64,000 nucleotides of DNA from Carboxylicivirga caseinilyticus (GTDB taxonomy: Bacteria > Bacteroidota > Bacteroidia > Bacteroidales > Marinilabiliaceae), in NCBI GenBank assembly GCA_025499705.1, contig JAFMVE010000006.1:62001-126000 (forward strand), read 5' to 3'. A model generated the notes under the pieces. The model did no database searches. It was not told where the DNA came from and was given only the letters and a program-made list of their open reading frames with translations. The position numbers and the translations under genes are program-made. Shown here one piece after another: positions 34,665-43,501 of this stretch; position 1 is the first letter of the stretch; each line of letters starts with the position of its first letter.

Positions 34665-36821
34665 TTAATCATCATCTTGTTCCGCCTCGAAGGTTTTAAT
34701 AAGTTCCGTTTGAATTTCAGGTGGAACTTTATCATACTGAGCAAATTCCATAGTGTAGAAAGCACGTCCGCCGGTGATACTACTTAATGAAGTAGAATAC
34801 TTGTTCATTTCTTTCAAAGGCACTTTGGCTTTGATTACCTCAAAACCTTTTTCACTTGACATGCCTTCAATCATGGCACGTCGTCCCTGAAGGTCACTCA
34901 TTACATCACCCATGCGATCACTAGGAACTTTTACTTCCACATTGTATACAGGTTCCAGAATTTTAGGGCCTGCAACTTTAAAAGCCTGGCTAAAGGCATT
35001 TCGTCCGGCCAACTTAAATGAGATTTCATTGGAATCAACAGGGTGCATCTTTCCGTCATAAACAAATACCCTGATATCGCGGGCATATGATCCGGTAAGC
35101 GGCCCTTCTTCCATTCTTTCCATGATACCTTTTAGAATTGCAGGCATGAAGCGTGCATCAATTGAACCACCTACAATACAGTTGTTATAAACCAGTTTGC
35201 CGCCCCAAGGTAACTTTACTTCATCGGTGTCACGAACGTTGAGTTTAATTTCCTGTCCATCAATTTTCATGGTTGCCGGAGTAGGCATGTCTTCATAGTA
35301 TGGTTCGATAATCATATGAACCTCACCAAATTGTCCGGCACCACCTGATTGTTTTTTATGGCGATAGTCAGCACGGGCAACCTTTGTTATGGTTTCACGA
35401 TATGGGATTCGAGGAGACAGGAATTCAATCTCAATCTTGTCATTGTTCTCAATCCTCCATTTCATAGTGTTTAAATGGAACTCACCCTGACCATGGACTA
35501 TAATTTGTTTCAGCTCTTTTGAATATTCAACAACCAGTGTCGGATCTTCTTCATGCATACGTTGAAGAACTTCTCCTAATTTTTCATCATCACTTTCGCT
35601 TTTTGCCTTAATAGCTGTTCGGTATTTAGGATTTGGATAGTGAATCGGTTCAAACAGGTAATCACAACCTTTTTCGTTTAAGGTATGATTGATATGTGTT
35701 TCTTTTAATTTAACGGTTACACCAATATCACCGGCAACCAGTTCTGTTACTTTATGACGATTGTTACCTGCTACACAATTAAGTTGGGCAACTCGTTCTT
35801 TGGCGTTTTTATTGGCATTGATCAGGTCCATGCCTTCAGATACCTTACCTGACATTACCTTGAAGAAAGAAACTTCTCCCAAGTGAGGTTCAACTGATGT
35901 TTTGAATATAAACAAGGAAGTTGGTCCGTTTGTATCACATTTTACTTCTACTCCGTCTTTAGTAACAGGTGCAGGCATGTCAGATACATTAGGAACCACA
36001 TTGCCAAGGAATTCCATTAAACGTCGACCTCCCATGTCTTTTTTAGCTGAAACACAGAATACCGGGAATAAATCGCGGGCAACCAGACCTTTTCTGATAC
36101 CCTGACGCATCTGATCTTCGTTTAAGGTTCCTTCTTCAAAATAAAGTTCCATTAACGACTCATCATTTTCGGCTGCTGCTTCTACCAATGCGTTGTGTAA
36201 TTCGTCTGCTTTCTCTTTTTGGTCAGCCGGAATATCAAGAATCTGTGGTTCGCCACCATCAGGAGCCCACTGGTACATTTTCATTTTCAGAACATCTACC
36301 ACTGCATTAAAATCAGTACCTACATTAATAGGATATTGAATAACAACTACCTTTTTACCAAAAACTTCAATTGCATTTTCAAGCGTCTGTTCATAATTGG
36401 CCTTTTCATGGTCAAGCTGATTCATTACAAAAATTACAGGCTTGTTGTATTGTTCTGTATACCTAAAAAGGTTTTCGGTACCAACCTCAACACCTTGAGT
36501 GGAGTTAAGAAGCATTAATGCTGTATCGGTAACATTTAGTGAGGTAACTGCTCCACCAATAAAGTCATCAGAACCAGGGCAGTCAATAATGTTAAACTTA
36601 CGATCAAGATATTCGGTAAACAGTACAGATGAAAAAACCGAGTAACCATATTCATGCTCCACCCGGTGATAATCTGATACTGTGTTATGGCTTTCAATGT
36701 CGCCACGTCTGTTAATGACACCACCTTCGTACAGCATTGCTTCTGCGAGGGTGGTTTTACCCGAGCCGCTGCTACCAAGCAGCGCCAGGTTTTTAATTTG
36801 ATCAGCTTGATATACTTTCAT
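34665..36821 (-). CDS. EF-G paralog (EF-G2-like) with altered GTPase switch residues
   Basis: A 718-residue five-domain elongation factor G relative. The P-loop is GSSGSGKTT (16-24) instead of AHxDAGKTT. The switch I region is VEHEYGYSVFSS, without the RGITI sequence. The G3 motif is DCPGSDDF (80-87), with Ser84 in place of the catalytic His of DTPGHVDF. G4 is NQLD. Domains II-V are intact to the C-terminus. Actinobacterial EF-G2 and the Bacteroides EF-G2, reported to translocate without GTPase activity, show this kind of change. The canonical fusA is not in the window. It is probably used in slow growth or starvation; this is inference. Confidence 0.9.
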   Translation of the reverse strand: MKVYQADQIKNLALLGSSGSGKTTLAEAMLYEGGVINRRGDIESHNTVSDYHRVEHEYGYSVFSSVLFTEYLDRKFNIIDCPGSDDFIGGAVTSLNVTDTALMLLNSTQGVEVGTENLFRYTEQYNKPVIFVMNQLDHEKANYEQTLENAIEVFGKKVVVIQYPINVGTDFNAVVDVLKMKMYQWAPDGGEPQILDIPADQKEKADELHNALVEAAAENDESLMELYFEEGTLNEDQMRQGIRKGLVARDLFPVFCVSAKKDMGGRRLMEFLGNVVPNVSDMPAPVTKDGVEVKCDTNGPTSLFIFKTSVEPHLGEVSFFKVMSGKVSEGMDLINANKNAKERVAQLNCVAGNNRHKVTELVAGDIGVTVKLKETHINHTLNEKGCDYLFEPIHYPNPKYRTAIKAKSESDDEKLGEVLQRMHEEDPTLVVEYSKELKQIIVHGQGEFHLNTMKWRIENNDKIEIEFLSPRIPYRETITKVARADYRHKKQSGGAGQFGEVHMIIEPYYEDMPTPATMKIDGQEIKLNVRDTDEVKLPWGGKLVYNNCIVGGSIDARFMPAILKGIMERMEEGPLTGSYARDIRVFVYDGKMHPVDSNEISFKLAGRNAFSQAFKVAGPKILEPVYNVEVKVPSDRMGDVMSDLQGRRAMIEGMSSEKGFEVIKAKVPLKEMNKYSTSLSSITGGRAFYTMEFAQYDKVPPEIQTELIKTFEAEQDDD

Positions 36822-36995
36822 AAAACTTGATTTAAGAGTTTGTAACTAATTTTTATTAGGTAATAAAAAGGGTGATTGTAAAATTAGCAATATTTAGTTA
36901 CCGACCAAGAAAATCACTATTAATCTGAAAGTGGCTGCTCTTATTTAGTGCTGGTTTAAAAAAGGATATCTGTAAGCCTAAGTTTAATACATGTT

Positions 36996-37049
36996 CTTAC
37001 AAATTTTTATCGATTTTAGAATGACAGATAATTTAATTGAATTTGTAAG
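36996..37049. repeat. Perfect 10-bp inverted repeat in a divergent promoter region
   Basis: CTTACAAATT (36996-37005) and AATTTGTAAG (37040-37049) are separated by 34 bp, between the leftward EF-G paralog gene and the rightward DUF190 gene. It could be a spaced operator, but in 60% AT DNA a chance match of this size is possible. Confidence 0.3.
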
Positions 37050-37098
37050 TATTAAATCGTAATTTACCTACACTAATAAATACACCAAACACACTTTT

Positions 37099-37449
37099 AT
37101 GGTACTTGATGGAGATGCAAAGAAACTCAAAATTATAGTTAGTGAGGAAGGAATAGTGTACCAGCGTTCACTCTATGAAGCAATCTTATTTGCTGCAAAG
37201 AAATATAAAATTGCAGGTGCTACAGCTCACAAAGGTATTCTTTCGTATGGGGCGGATGATTTAGCCAATAATGCAAAAGCTTTTTCGTTGCCAGAGAATA
37301 TGCCTGTCATTATTGAAATGGTTGATCGGGAAGAACGCATTTATGATTTTGCCGAGATTGTTTCGAAGTTAATCGATAAATCGGGCTGTGGTGGAATTGT
37401 TTATGTTGAAAGCGTGGATGTAGTTACATACAAAAAAAGCGTCTGCTAA
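37099..37449 (+). CDS. DUF190 family PII-like protein
   Basis: A 116-residue protein of the DUF190 group, with the ferredoxin-like PII fold. The typical start is KKLKIIVSEEG, the middle has HKGILSYGAD and the end is GGIVYVESVDVVTYK. In many bacteria DUF190 genes stand beside fluoride channel genes (crcB), but none is present here. PII-like proteins bind small ligands and regulate partners. No ligand or partner can be named from the sequence. It precedes the alkaline phosphatase-like gene by 61 bp, and a -7 box in the gap suggests separate transcription. Confidence 0.88.
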   Translation: MVLDGDAKKLKIIVSEEGIVYQRSLYEAILFAAKKYKIAGATAHKGILSYGADDLANNAKAFSLPENMPVIIEMVDREERIYDFAEIVSKLIDKSGCGGIVYVESVDVVTYKKSVC

Positions 37450-37483
37450 GGTAATTCCTTTTTTATTTCGCTGTTGCTATAGT

Positions 37484-37491
37484 TATATTTG
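37484..37491 (+). promoter_or_regulatory. Candidate -7 box for the alkaline phosphatase-like gene
   Basis: TATATTTG is an exact TAnnTTTG match, 19 bp before the start codon at 37511. No -33 TTTG at standard distance. Confidence 0.35.
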
Positions 37492-37510
37492 GGCACCAAA
37501 TTTAATTATA

Positions 37511-39112
37511 ATGACACGATTTAGATTTACCATATATATACTACTCGTACTAAGTTTTAGTTATTCGGCTATAGCTCAGCATCGTATTGCCTCACCCAAG
37601 CCAAAGCTGGTTGTGTTTTTTCTGATCGATGAATTAAGTACAGACCAGCTTGTAGCATTCAGAGATAAATTTAGCAATGAAGGATTCAATCGTTTAATTG
37701 ACGGAGGAGCCTTTTATAGAAATGCATCTTTTCCGGCAGGATCAGTTTATGCCGGGTGTAATCTTTCGACTTTGTACAGTGGAGCTTATCCCTCAACTCA
37801 TGGTATAATCTCAGATGTATGGTATGATAAATTAAAATACAATAAGGTTCTGGCCGATGCTGCAGATATTGATAAAGGAGTTTTGCCTTCAGCTAAAAAT
37901 ATGCTGGCTTCCACTTTTACAGATGAGTTGAAATGGATGTATAATGGTCAGTCGAAAGTAACAAGCATTGGTTTTAACCCTGATTTTCTTGTTTGGACTG
38001 GCGGTCATTCACCTGATTATACATACTACCCTGACGAAACCACTGGAAATATGGTACTCAATGCAGATACTTCCATAATTAAGCTGCCTGATTGGGTAAA
38101 TGAGTTTAATGGAAAGAAATTACTGGATGTTTATGCCGAGAGGCAGTGGGGACCAATTGCTGATTTGAGTGAGTATCATCAATTACAGTATTTCAGTGAA
38201 GAACTGCCACAAGGACATACGTTTTTGTATTCTTTAAAGAAGGGAAAAGAAAATAATGTTTATCAAAATGTTTTGGAATCACCTTATGGAAATAAGTTGA
38301 TCAGAGATTTTACCGTTAGTCAGGTGTTAAACGGTGAATATGGAAAGGATGAGGTTACTGATATTTTAACGGTTCAGTTTACAACTCGCTCTGCACATCG
38401 TACTTCTGCTGCTGCTTTTGAGGCAGAAACAGAGGATATGTTGCTTCGTTTAGACCAGGAGATTGCTGATATGCTTAAAATACTGGATAGTGAAGTAGGT
38501 CTGGAGAATACATTGGTTATAACCAGTGCCATTGCAGCACCTGTAAGATCTGTAGTTGATAATGGAAGGGCAAATATTCCTACCGGTTTATTTAGTGGCA
38601 GAAAGGCTGCTTCTTTATTAAATCTTTACCTGATGGCAATTCATGGGCAAGGAACCTGGGTTAAGGCTTATCACGATGGTCAGGTTTATTTGAATCATGA
38701 GTTACTGGAGCAATCGAAAATATCGAAAAAGGAAATACTGGATCAATCGGCTAAGTTTTTGATGCAGGTTGAAGGTGTTGCTTATGCCTTACCCGCTGAT
38801 GAACTTATGGCATCAACATCCGATCTGGCTGCTATGGAAAGCTTAAAACTCAATTATCATCCAAAACGTTCCGGTGATATTCTGATTAGACTGCAACCCG
38901 GCTGGAATGAAGAAATTGATGGTAAGGATCCTGTACATCGCCACTGGACTTCATCTACCGTACCATTGGTTTTTTACGGATGGAAAATTGGCAGAAGAAA
39001 TATTTACGAAAAAGTATCTATGGCTGATGTAGCTCCAACTATCTCTTCTTTTCTTGAGATACCCTTTCCTAATGGATGTGAGGGTAAACCTTTAAAAGAA
39101 GTTTTGCCTTAG
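37511..39112 (+). CDS. Exported alkaline phosphatase-fold protein lacking most metal ligands
   Basis: A 533-residue protein with a signal peptide (1-22) and a type I phosphodiesterase/PafA-like fold, recognised from LIDELSTDQL, GAYPSTHGIISDVWYD, AETEDMLLRLDQEIADML and VPLVFYGWKIG. In PafA the zinc ligands are two Asp-His pairs plus one Asp and one His. Here Asp40 and a His near 476 are kept. The DYxGH site reads RSAHRT and the ADHG site reads SAIAAP, so both Asp-His pairs are gone. The nucleophile loop is also unusual (AGSVYAGC). It is probably a binding protein or scaffold rather than an enzyme. It converges with an aspartyl protease-like gene that has also lost its catalytic residues. Confidence 0.85.
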   Translation: MTRFRFTIYILLVLSFSYSAIAQHRIASPKPKLVVFFLIDELSTDQLVAFRDKFSNEGFNRLIDGGAFYRNASFPAGSVYAGCNLSTLYSGAYPSTHGIISDVWYDKLKYNKVLADAADIDKGVLPSAKNMLASTFTDELKWMYNGQSKVTSIGFNPDFLVWTGGHSPDYTYYPDETTGNMVLNADTSIIKLPDWVNEFNGKKLLDVYAERQWGPIADLSEYHQLQYFSEELPQGHTFLYSLKKGKENNVYQNVLESPYGNKLIRDFTVSQVLNGEYGKDEVTDILTVQFTTRSAHRTSAAAFEAETEDMLLRLDQEIADMLKILDSEVGLENTLVITSAIAAPVRSVVDNGRANIPTGLFSGRKAASLLNLYLMAIHGQGTWVKAYHDGQVYLNHELLEQSKISKKEILDQSAKFLMQVEGVAYALPADELMASTSDLAAMESLKLNYHPKRSGDILIRLQPGWNEEIDGKDPVHRHWTSSTVPLVFYGWKIGRRNIYEKVSMADVAPTISSFLEIPFPNGCEGKPLKEVLP

Positions 39113-39141
39113 TTTTCTATTAATTCTGATTTGAATTCTGT

Positions 39142-40020
39142 TTATTCGTTAACGAACAAAGCTTTTGCTTCTTCGGTGATGGGCTGAAGGTAAATCTTTC
39201 CTCCTTTAAAATCAAAGGTTATTAAAAAGTGTCTAAGAAATTGATATCCTATAATTGGCCTTATGTCATCACAAAAAGTAATGGGTACATTATACAGAAC
39301 AAAATTATAATCGAAATTTACCTGCGATACTATTTGTTCATACATATCAATTACAGTAACATCATCCAATGACACGCGGTAGCCAGTCATGCTGTTTTTA
39401 ATTCGATATCGTTTTTCGAGTGCAGGGCCATTCCATGAAAGATTAATGCCGACAGGCATGGATACTTCCAGTTCAACGGGTTGCCGCATGTATTGCCAGG
39501 GTTCAATATCAATAGTTGGTGTCTTATGTAATAAACTCTGAGTAAAACCTATGGTATTGGTTTCTTCGGGAATACTCAGTTCTTTAATGTTATCGGCTAT
39601 ACGAATTAATTTCTTATCAAAATCGAACTGAACTGCCAGTTTATTGAACAAGTCAGCTCCGATAGTGCCAATTACAGGGGCCGGGAAAGCATATTCACTT
39701 CTATTGCCCAGATGTCGTTTGGTTTTAAATTTAGTATTTGAAATGACCCTGTCGCCAATGGTTATCTGCTTAAATTTAAAGGTTGTCTCGAGGGTATCCA
39801 GACCTAGATCATGCAAACGATAATTCATGTCTTTTCGCAGGTAGTTACCTCCTGATGTTTCAACAATAAATAATTGTGGCAGATTAATGCCATCTATTTT
39901 AAGTTCCACAACCAGCTGGCCGGTTGGTAGCTGAGTATATGGTATTTCAGTAATTTTTGCGGATAGATTACAAATGAAGAATGTGGTAAGGAGTATTAAT
40001 ATGGTTGGTTTTCTTTTCAT
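39142..40020 (-). CDS. Exported double retropepsin-fold protein with catalytic Asp replaced
   Basis: A 292-residue protein with a signal peptide (1-21) and two aspartyl protease-like units. The first (about 25-140) carries ETSGG at 54-58 where DTGA is expected, and ends with IGTIGADLFNKLAVQFDF. The second (about 165-285) has NLSWNGPALEKRY at the DTGS position, and ends with IIGYQFLRHFLITFDF. The fold-forming Gly-rich ends are kept while both catalytic Asp are lost, so it is probably proteolytically inactive. Codon use is normal and there is no frameshift. It likely serves as a surface or periplasmic binding protein. Substrate or partner unknown. Confidence 0.8.
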   Translation of the reverse strand: MKRKPTILILLTTFFICNLSAKITEIPYTQLPTGQLVVELKIDGINLPQLFIVETSGGNYLRKDMNYRLHDLGLDTLETTFKFKQITIGDRVISNTKFKTKRHLGNRSEYAFPAPVIGTIGADLFNKLAVQFDFDKKLIRIADNIKELSIPEETNTIGFTQSLLHKTPTIDIEPWQYMRQPVELEVSMPVGINLSWNGPALEKRYRIKNSMTGYRVSLDDVTVIDMYEQIVSQVNFDYNFVLYNVPITFCDDIRPIIGYQFLRHFLITFDFKGGKIYLQPITEEAKALFVNE

Positions 40021-40113
40021 CGTATATCGTTTCTAATGGTTCGATAAAGCTAAGATAATTGTAAATACTAAGTTTTCATATAAAAACTCTAATGAAAAGA
40101 ATGGAATAGAATA

Positions 40114-40158
40114 CAAGAAAAAGCCATCATCGTCAGCATAAAACTAACAATGATGGCT
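40114..40158 (-). terminator. Strong rho-independent terminator after the chemoreceptor operon
   Basis: On the minus strand AGCCATCAT (from 40150-40158) pairs with ATGATGGCT (from 40122-40130). The stem extends inward by six more pairs including U-G wobbles (TGTTAG with CTGACG), and TTTTTCTTG follows. It lies 142-186 bp after the chemoreceptor stop. Confidence 0.82.
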
Positions 40159-40299
40159 ACCATCTGATTTACTTTAAAGGAGATGACCGACACAGAACCG
40201 ATCATCTCACTTCCCCCTTAAATCACCCCTTGCCCCTTATTACCAAGTGGTCCCTCTCTTTAGAGGTAATGTAGATTATAGATATTAATGAACTTGGTT

Positions 40300-42192
40300 T
40301 TATACTCTAAAAAATGACATGATCTCACTTAGTTGTTCAGCCTGACTGGCCAATTCCTCTGAGCTGGTTGCCATTTCTTCGCTGGCTGCAGCATTTTGCT
40401 GTGTTATATTGCTTAACTCCTGTATAGCTGAATTTATCTGTTCCGATCCCTGGTTTTGCTCGTGTGATGCAGCAGCTATCTCTTTTACCAGTCCCACAGC
40501 TTTCTCCATCTGAGGAACAACCTGTTCCAGTCGTTCGCCTGCAACTCTGGCTTTTGCAACGCCATTATTTGAAACCGTAAATATATCGTTGGCAGCTATT
40601 TTACTACGCTCAGCTAATTTGCGAACTTCTCCGGCAACAACAGCAAACCCCCGGCCATGCTCTCCCGCCCTTGCCGACTCTACTGCTGCATTTAAGGCCA
40701 GGATGTTGGTTTGCATTGCTATTTCGTTAATGATCTGAATCTTTTCTGCAATCTCAATCATAGATACTGCTGCTTCTTTAGCTGTATCATAACCGATCTG
40801 AATATTTTGTGCAGTGGTTTGTACAATTTCTTCTGCTTTTCCTGAATTGAAGTTGTTCTGCTCAATATTTGCTACCATCTCTTCCATTGATGAAGATACC
40901 TCCTCAGTGGATGATGCCTGTTCCGAAGCTCCTTGTGAAATCTGTTCAGAGGCAGTACTTAATTGCATACTTGCATCCGATACATTTCTGGCTCCCTGCT
41001 GTACACTTGATATAACCTCTTTTAATTTGTAAGACATCATGGTTAATGCATTGGCCAAAATACCAACTTCATCTTTTTGACTAATATCAAGCTGATGTGT
41101 AAGGTTACCTTCGGCCAGGGCCTTGGCCAGATCAACAGCTTTGTTTAATCCTCTACTTATGTTTCTGCTTAATAATGTGTTAATTATAAAGAATAGAGCC
41201 AGTGATATAAACATTGATAATAAAATTGAGCTCCGTGCCTCTCTAACCGACTTCATTAAATCATCATGAAATACTGTAATGACTACATAAGAATCTACTT
41301 CATCAACATATTCATAATAAATCTCAACGTCTTCGTCTCTCCAGTTGGTTCGTATCTTATCTTGTTCCTTACCTGATTCTGTTATCAGTTTAAATATTGA
41401 TTCTTCTGAAATGTCTTTCCCCTCTTCTGTTTTGTGAATCAGTATTTCGCCATCAGCCTCCAATAAAAATGGATATCCATTTTCATAGTAGGTTTTAGAA
41501 TAGAATATTTCTTTTAGCCCACTCAGATCTTTTTCGTTCACTCCAAAATAGAGCATACCTTCAACTTTACCGTCGATTACGATCGGGCTGTATCCTGTGA
41601 GATACCAATCATTAACAACAAAGGCTCTACCAAAAAATGTTTTACCATCGTTAACAGTTTGTGCTACAGGTGAACTGTTAGGAATGTAAGTATTTACGGC
41701 TCTTTGCCCATTGTTATCTAAAATATTGGTTGAAATTCTTAAATATCCACCCGGTATGCGTTGGAAAATAGTAGCGGTACCGCCAATCTTTTCTTTAATG
41801 GCATCAACAATTGCATGATTACCATGTATTTTATTACCCCCAATAGTCCATGAGTTAAGAGTAACAGAACTTTCTTCTTTGGTCGCCTGGTTAATAGCAG
41901 TGTATTGGTTCTCATCGCGATGATCAATTTTTATTTCCCCTAAGTTGTTAATGTAACATTCAACGTAGTGTAAACCTATATCTATTTCTTCCTGGTTTAA
42001 TTTGATTTCGTTTTTTAGAAATCTTGAGATATCATCAACCTGTTCTGTCAACCGGTTATGGGCATCTTCAAGAAAGGTTTTCTTCTCCATTGAAACCGTG
42101 TAGATTGTTAAAGCAATAAATATTACTGCTATCGTTAGCCCCAAAATTATATTGAGTCTGGCACCTATTCTGATATCATTAATAAACTTCAT
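40300..42192 (-). CDS. Methyl-accepting chemotaxis-type protein with Cache sensor
   Basis: A 630-residue transmembrane receptor. The first helix is at about 11-30, a double-Cache-like extracytoplasmic domain at ~35-320 and the second helix at ~322-342. A HAMP domain follows ([14 protein letters not shown]), then the long signalling hairpin. Its tip has the near-invariant [20 protein letters not shown] and [16 protein letters not shown]. There is no CheR-tethering pentapeptide; the end is MSFFRV. No CheA, CheW or flagellar gene is in the window, so output may not be flagellar. The gene overlaps a receiver-only regulator by 4 bp (ATGA). Confidence 0.93.
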   Translation of the reverse strand: MKFINDIRIGARLNIILGLTIAVIFIALTIYTVSMEKKTFLEDAHNRLTEQVDDISRFLKNEIKLNQEEIDIGLHYVECYINNLGEIKIDHRDENQYTAINQATKEESSVTLNSWTIGGNKIHGNHAIVDAIKEKIGGTATIFQRIPGGYLRISTNILDNNGQRAVNTYIPNSSPVAQTVNDGKTFFGRAFVVNDWYLTGYSPIVIDGKVEGMLYFGVNEKDLSGLKEIFYSKTYYENGYPFLLEADGEILIHKTEEGKDISEESIFKLITESGKEQDKIRTNWRDEDVEIYYEYVDEVDSYVVITVFHDDLMKSVREARSSILLSMFISLALFFIINTLLSRNISRGLNKAVDLAKALAEGNLTHQLDISQKDEVGILANALTMMSYKLKEVISSVQQGARNVSDASMQLSTASEQISQGASEQASSTEEVSSSMEEMVANIEQNNFNSGKAEEIVQTTAQNIQIGYDTAKEAAVSMIEIAEKIQIINEIAMQTNILALNAAVESARAGEHGRGFAVVAGEVRKLAERSKIAANDIFTVSNNGVAKARVAGERLEQVVPQMEKAVGLVKEIAAASHEQNQGSEQINSAIQELSNITQQNAAASEEMATSSEELASQAEQLSEIMSFFRV

Positions 42193-42626
42193 AATGTTTC
42201 CCCCCTTTTTGAGTTTATTTCTTGTGTAAGATTCTTCAGTTTTAGGTTGGTTGGAAAAGAGTAACTATTATTGTGTACTTCTGTTAATACTTTAGACATG
42301 TGATCAAATACAGTGTTTTTCGGAACGAACCCTCTGAAGCCTGAACCAATCAGGTCGTTCAGAAAAACACTGTCTGAATGATTTGTTACGGCAACCAGTT
42401 TCAGGTGATGATACCTGTATAATAATCTTTTGGCTACCTCAAATCCATTCATATCAGGCATTTCAATATCCAATAATATGATATCGGCCTGATTCAGTTT
42501 ACTACTACTCAATAAATCGCCCCCCGAACTAAACTGATCGATAACATTGTAGTGTAACTTCTCTTCTAAAAAGAAGGTCACTGCTTCCAGGAAGCTCTTA
42601 TTATCGTCAACAACAATTAGTTTCAT
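42189..42626 (-). CDS. Receiver-domain response regulator without output domain
   Basis: About 145 residues from the Met at 42624-42626 ([15 protein letters not shown]). A longer reading to 42674 lacks family similarity. The phospho-acceptor Asp lies in [15 protein letters not shown] and the switch Thr in VAVTNHS. The final ~25 residues form a tail rather than a DNA-binding domain, though the receiver looks like the NarL type ([10 protein letters not shown]). Its stop overlaps the receptor start, so the pair is made together. It may act as a phosphate sink or as a CheY-like messenger for the receptor. Confidence 0.88.
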   Translation of the reverse strand: MKLIVVDDNKSFLEAVTFFLEEKLHYNVIDQFSSGGDLLSSSKLNQADIILLDIEMPDMNGFEVAKRLLYRYHHLKLVAVTNHSDSVFLNDLIGSGFRGFVPKNTVFDHMSKVLTEVHNNSYSFPTNLKLKNLTQEINSKRGETL

Positions 42627-42822
42627 TGTTCTAGTTAGTTTTAACCCGATACATAGGTTTTTTAATACTCCCACTCTTCATCTTTTATTGATGATGTAAA
42701 GATAGAGTACCCAGGAGGCGTTTTTTAGAGGTAATTTGTAGGAATTTATAGGGTATTTTTACCTTATTGTTGTTGAGGGTTTTCCATGTAGTGGGTTAGG
42801 GAAAACTTGTCGGAAGGAAATG

Positions 42823-43479
42823 TTATAGTTCTATTAGTTGATTCTTAATGGCATATACAACAAGGCTTACAGCATTCTTACTGCCTGTTTTTTCAAGCAT
42901 AAGGGTTTTATAATTCGAAACTGTTTTGGGAGAAAGGTTTGTTTTGTCTGCAATTTCTTTAGCCGATAAACCATCCACCATATAGGTAAGTATCTCTATT
43001 TCTTTCGAATTTAGTTCTATTTCGGGCTGACTATCCGTTTGATTTTTTTCCTGACGGTATTTTATAATCATTTCCTGTAATAAAGCTGCTGAAAAGAAGG
43101 TGCCGCCCTTTAAAACAGACCTGATTGCATTTGATAATTCTTCGAGGTTTGCTGTTTTGAATACAAAACCTTTAGCACCTGAAGTCATCATGTCGTAATA
43201 ATACTGATGGTCTGTAAACATTGAAATTGCCAATACTTTTATATCAGGTTTAATTTCCATTGCTTTCTGAAGGGCTTCAATACCATTCATACGGGGCATT
43301 TCAATATCCATTAAAACAAGGTCAGCATCATTGTGGTGCAGCAACTCTATAAATTCCAGTCCGTTTGAAGCCTGTGCTACAACCTTACCAATATTATTGA
43401 GCTCAAGTAGTGTTTTTAAGCCATCTCTGAATAAATCATGGTCATCAACTAATATTATATTGGGAAGATCTGTGTTCAT
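42823..43479 (-). CDS. NarL/LuxR-type response regulator
   Basis: A 218-residue regulator. The receiver (1-120) has phospho-acceptor Asp in ADLVLMDIEMPRMNG. A LuxR-type helix-turn-helix lies at ~150-215 (LNSKEIEILTYMVDGLSAKEIA, then LSPKTVSNYKTLMLEKTG). It follows the histidine kinase gene by 22 bp, and the kinase is of the HisKA_3 class that normally partners NarL-type regulators. This is therefore a cognate pair, the last two genes of the unit that begins with an iron alcohol dehydrogenase. Confidence 0.95.
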   Translation of the reverse strand: MNTDLPNIILVDDHDLFRDGLKTLLELNNIGKVVAQASNGLEFIELLHHNDADLVLMDIEMPRMNGIEALQKAMEIKPDIKVLAISMFTDHQYYYDMMTSGAKGFVFKTANLEELSNAIRSVLKGGTFFSAALLQEMIIKYRQEKNQTDSQPEIELNSKEIEILTYMVDGLSAKEIADKTNLSPKTVSNYKTLMLEKTGSKNAVSLVVYAIKNQLIEL

Positions 43480-43501
43480 TTCCTGATTGTTTTACCTTTT
43501 A

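Noticed and set aside
39145-39156. Perfect 12-bp palindrome TTCGTTAACGAA
   Set aside because: It encodes the last codons of the aspartyl protease-like gene, lacks a T-run and is too short to be a terminator.
40182-40207. GAGATGA/TCATCTC inverted repeat downstream of the chemoreceptor gene
   Set aside because: Seven base pairs with a 12-nt loop and no T-run; the strong terminator at 40114-40158 explains transcript ending better.
40259-42735. Direct repeat TTTAGAGGTAAT at 40259 and 42724, flanking the receptor operon
   Set aside because: Twelve-base matches are expected many times by chance in 64 kb of AT-rich DNA, and the two sites have no shared position relative to genes.
42770-42808. GTTTTCC/GGAAAAC hairpin after the NarL-type regulator
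   Set aside because: A 7-bp stem with a long loop and no T-run on the minus strand; not called as a terminator.
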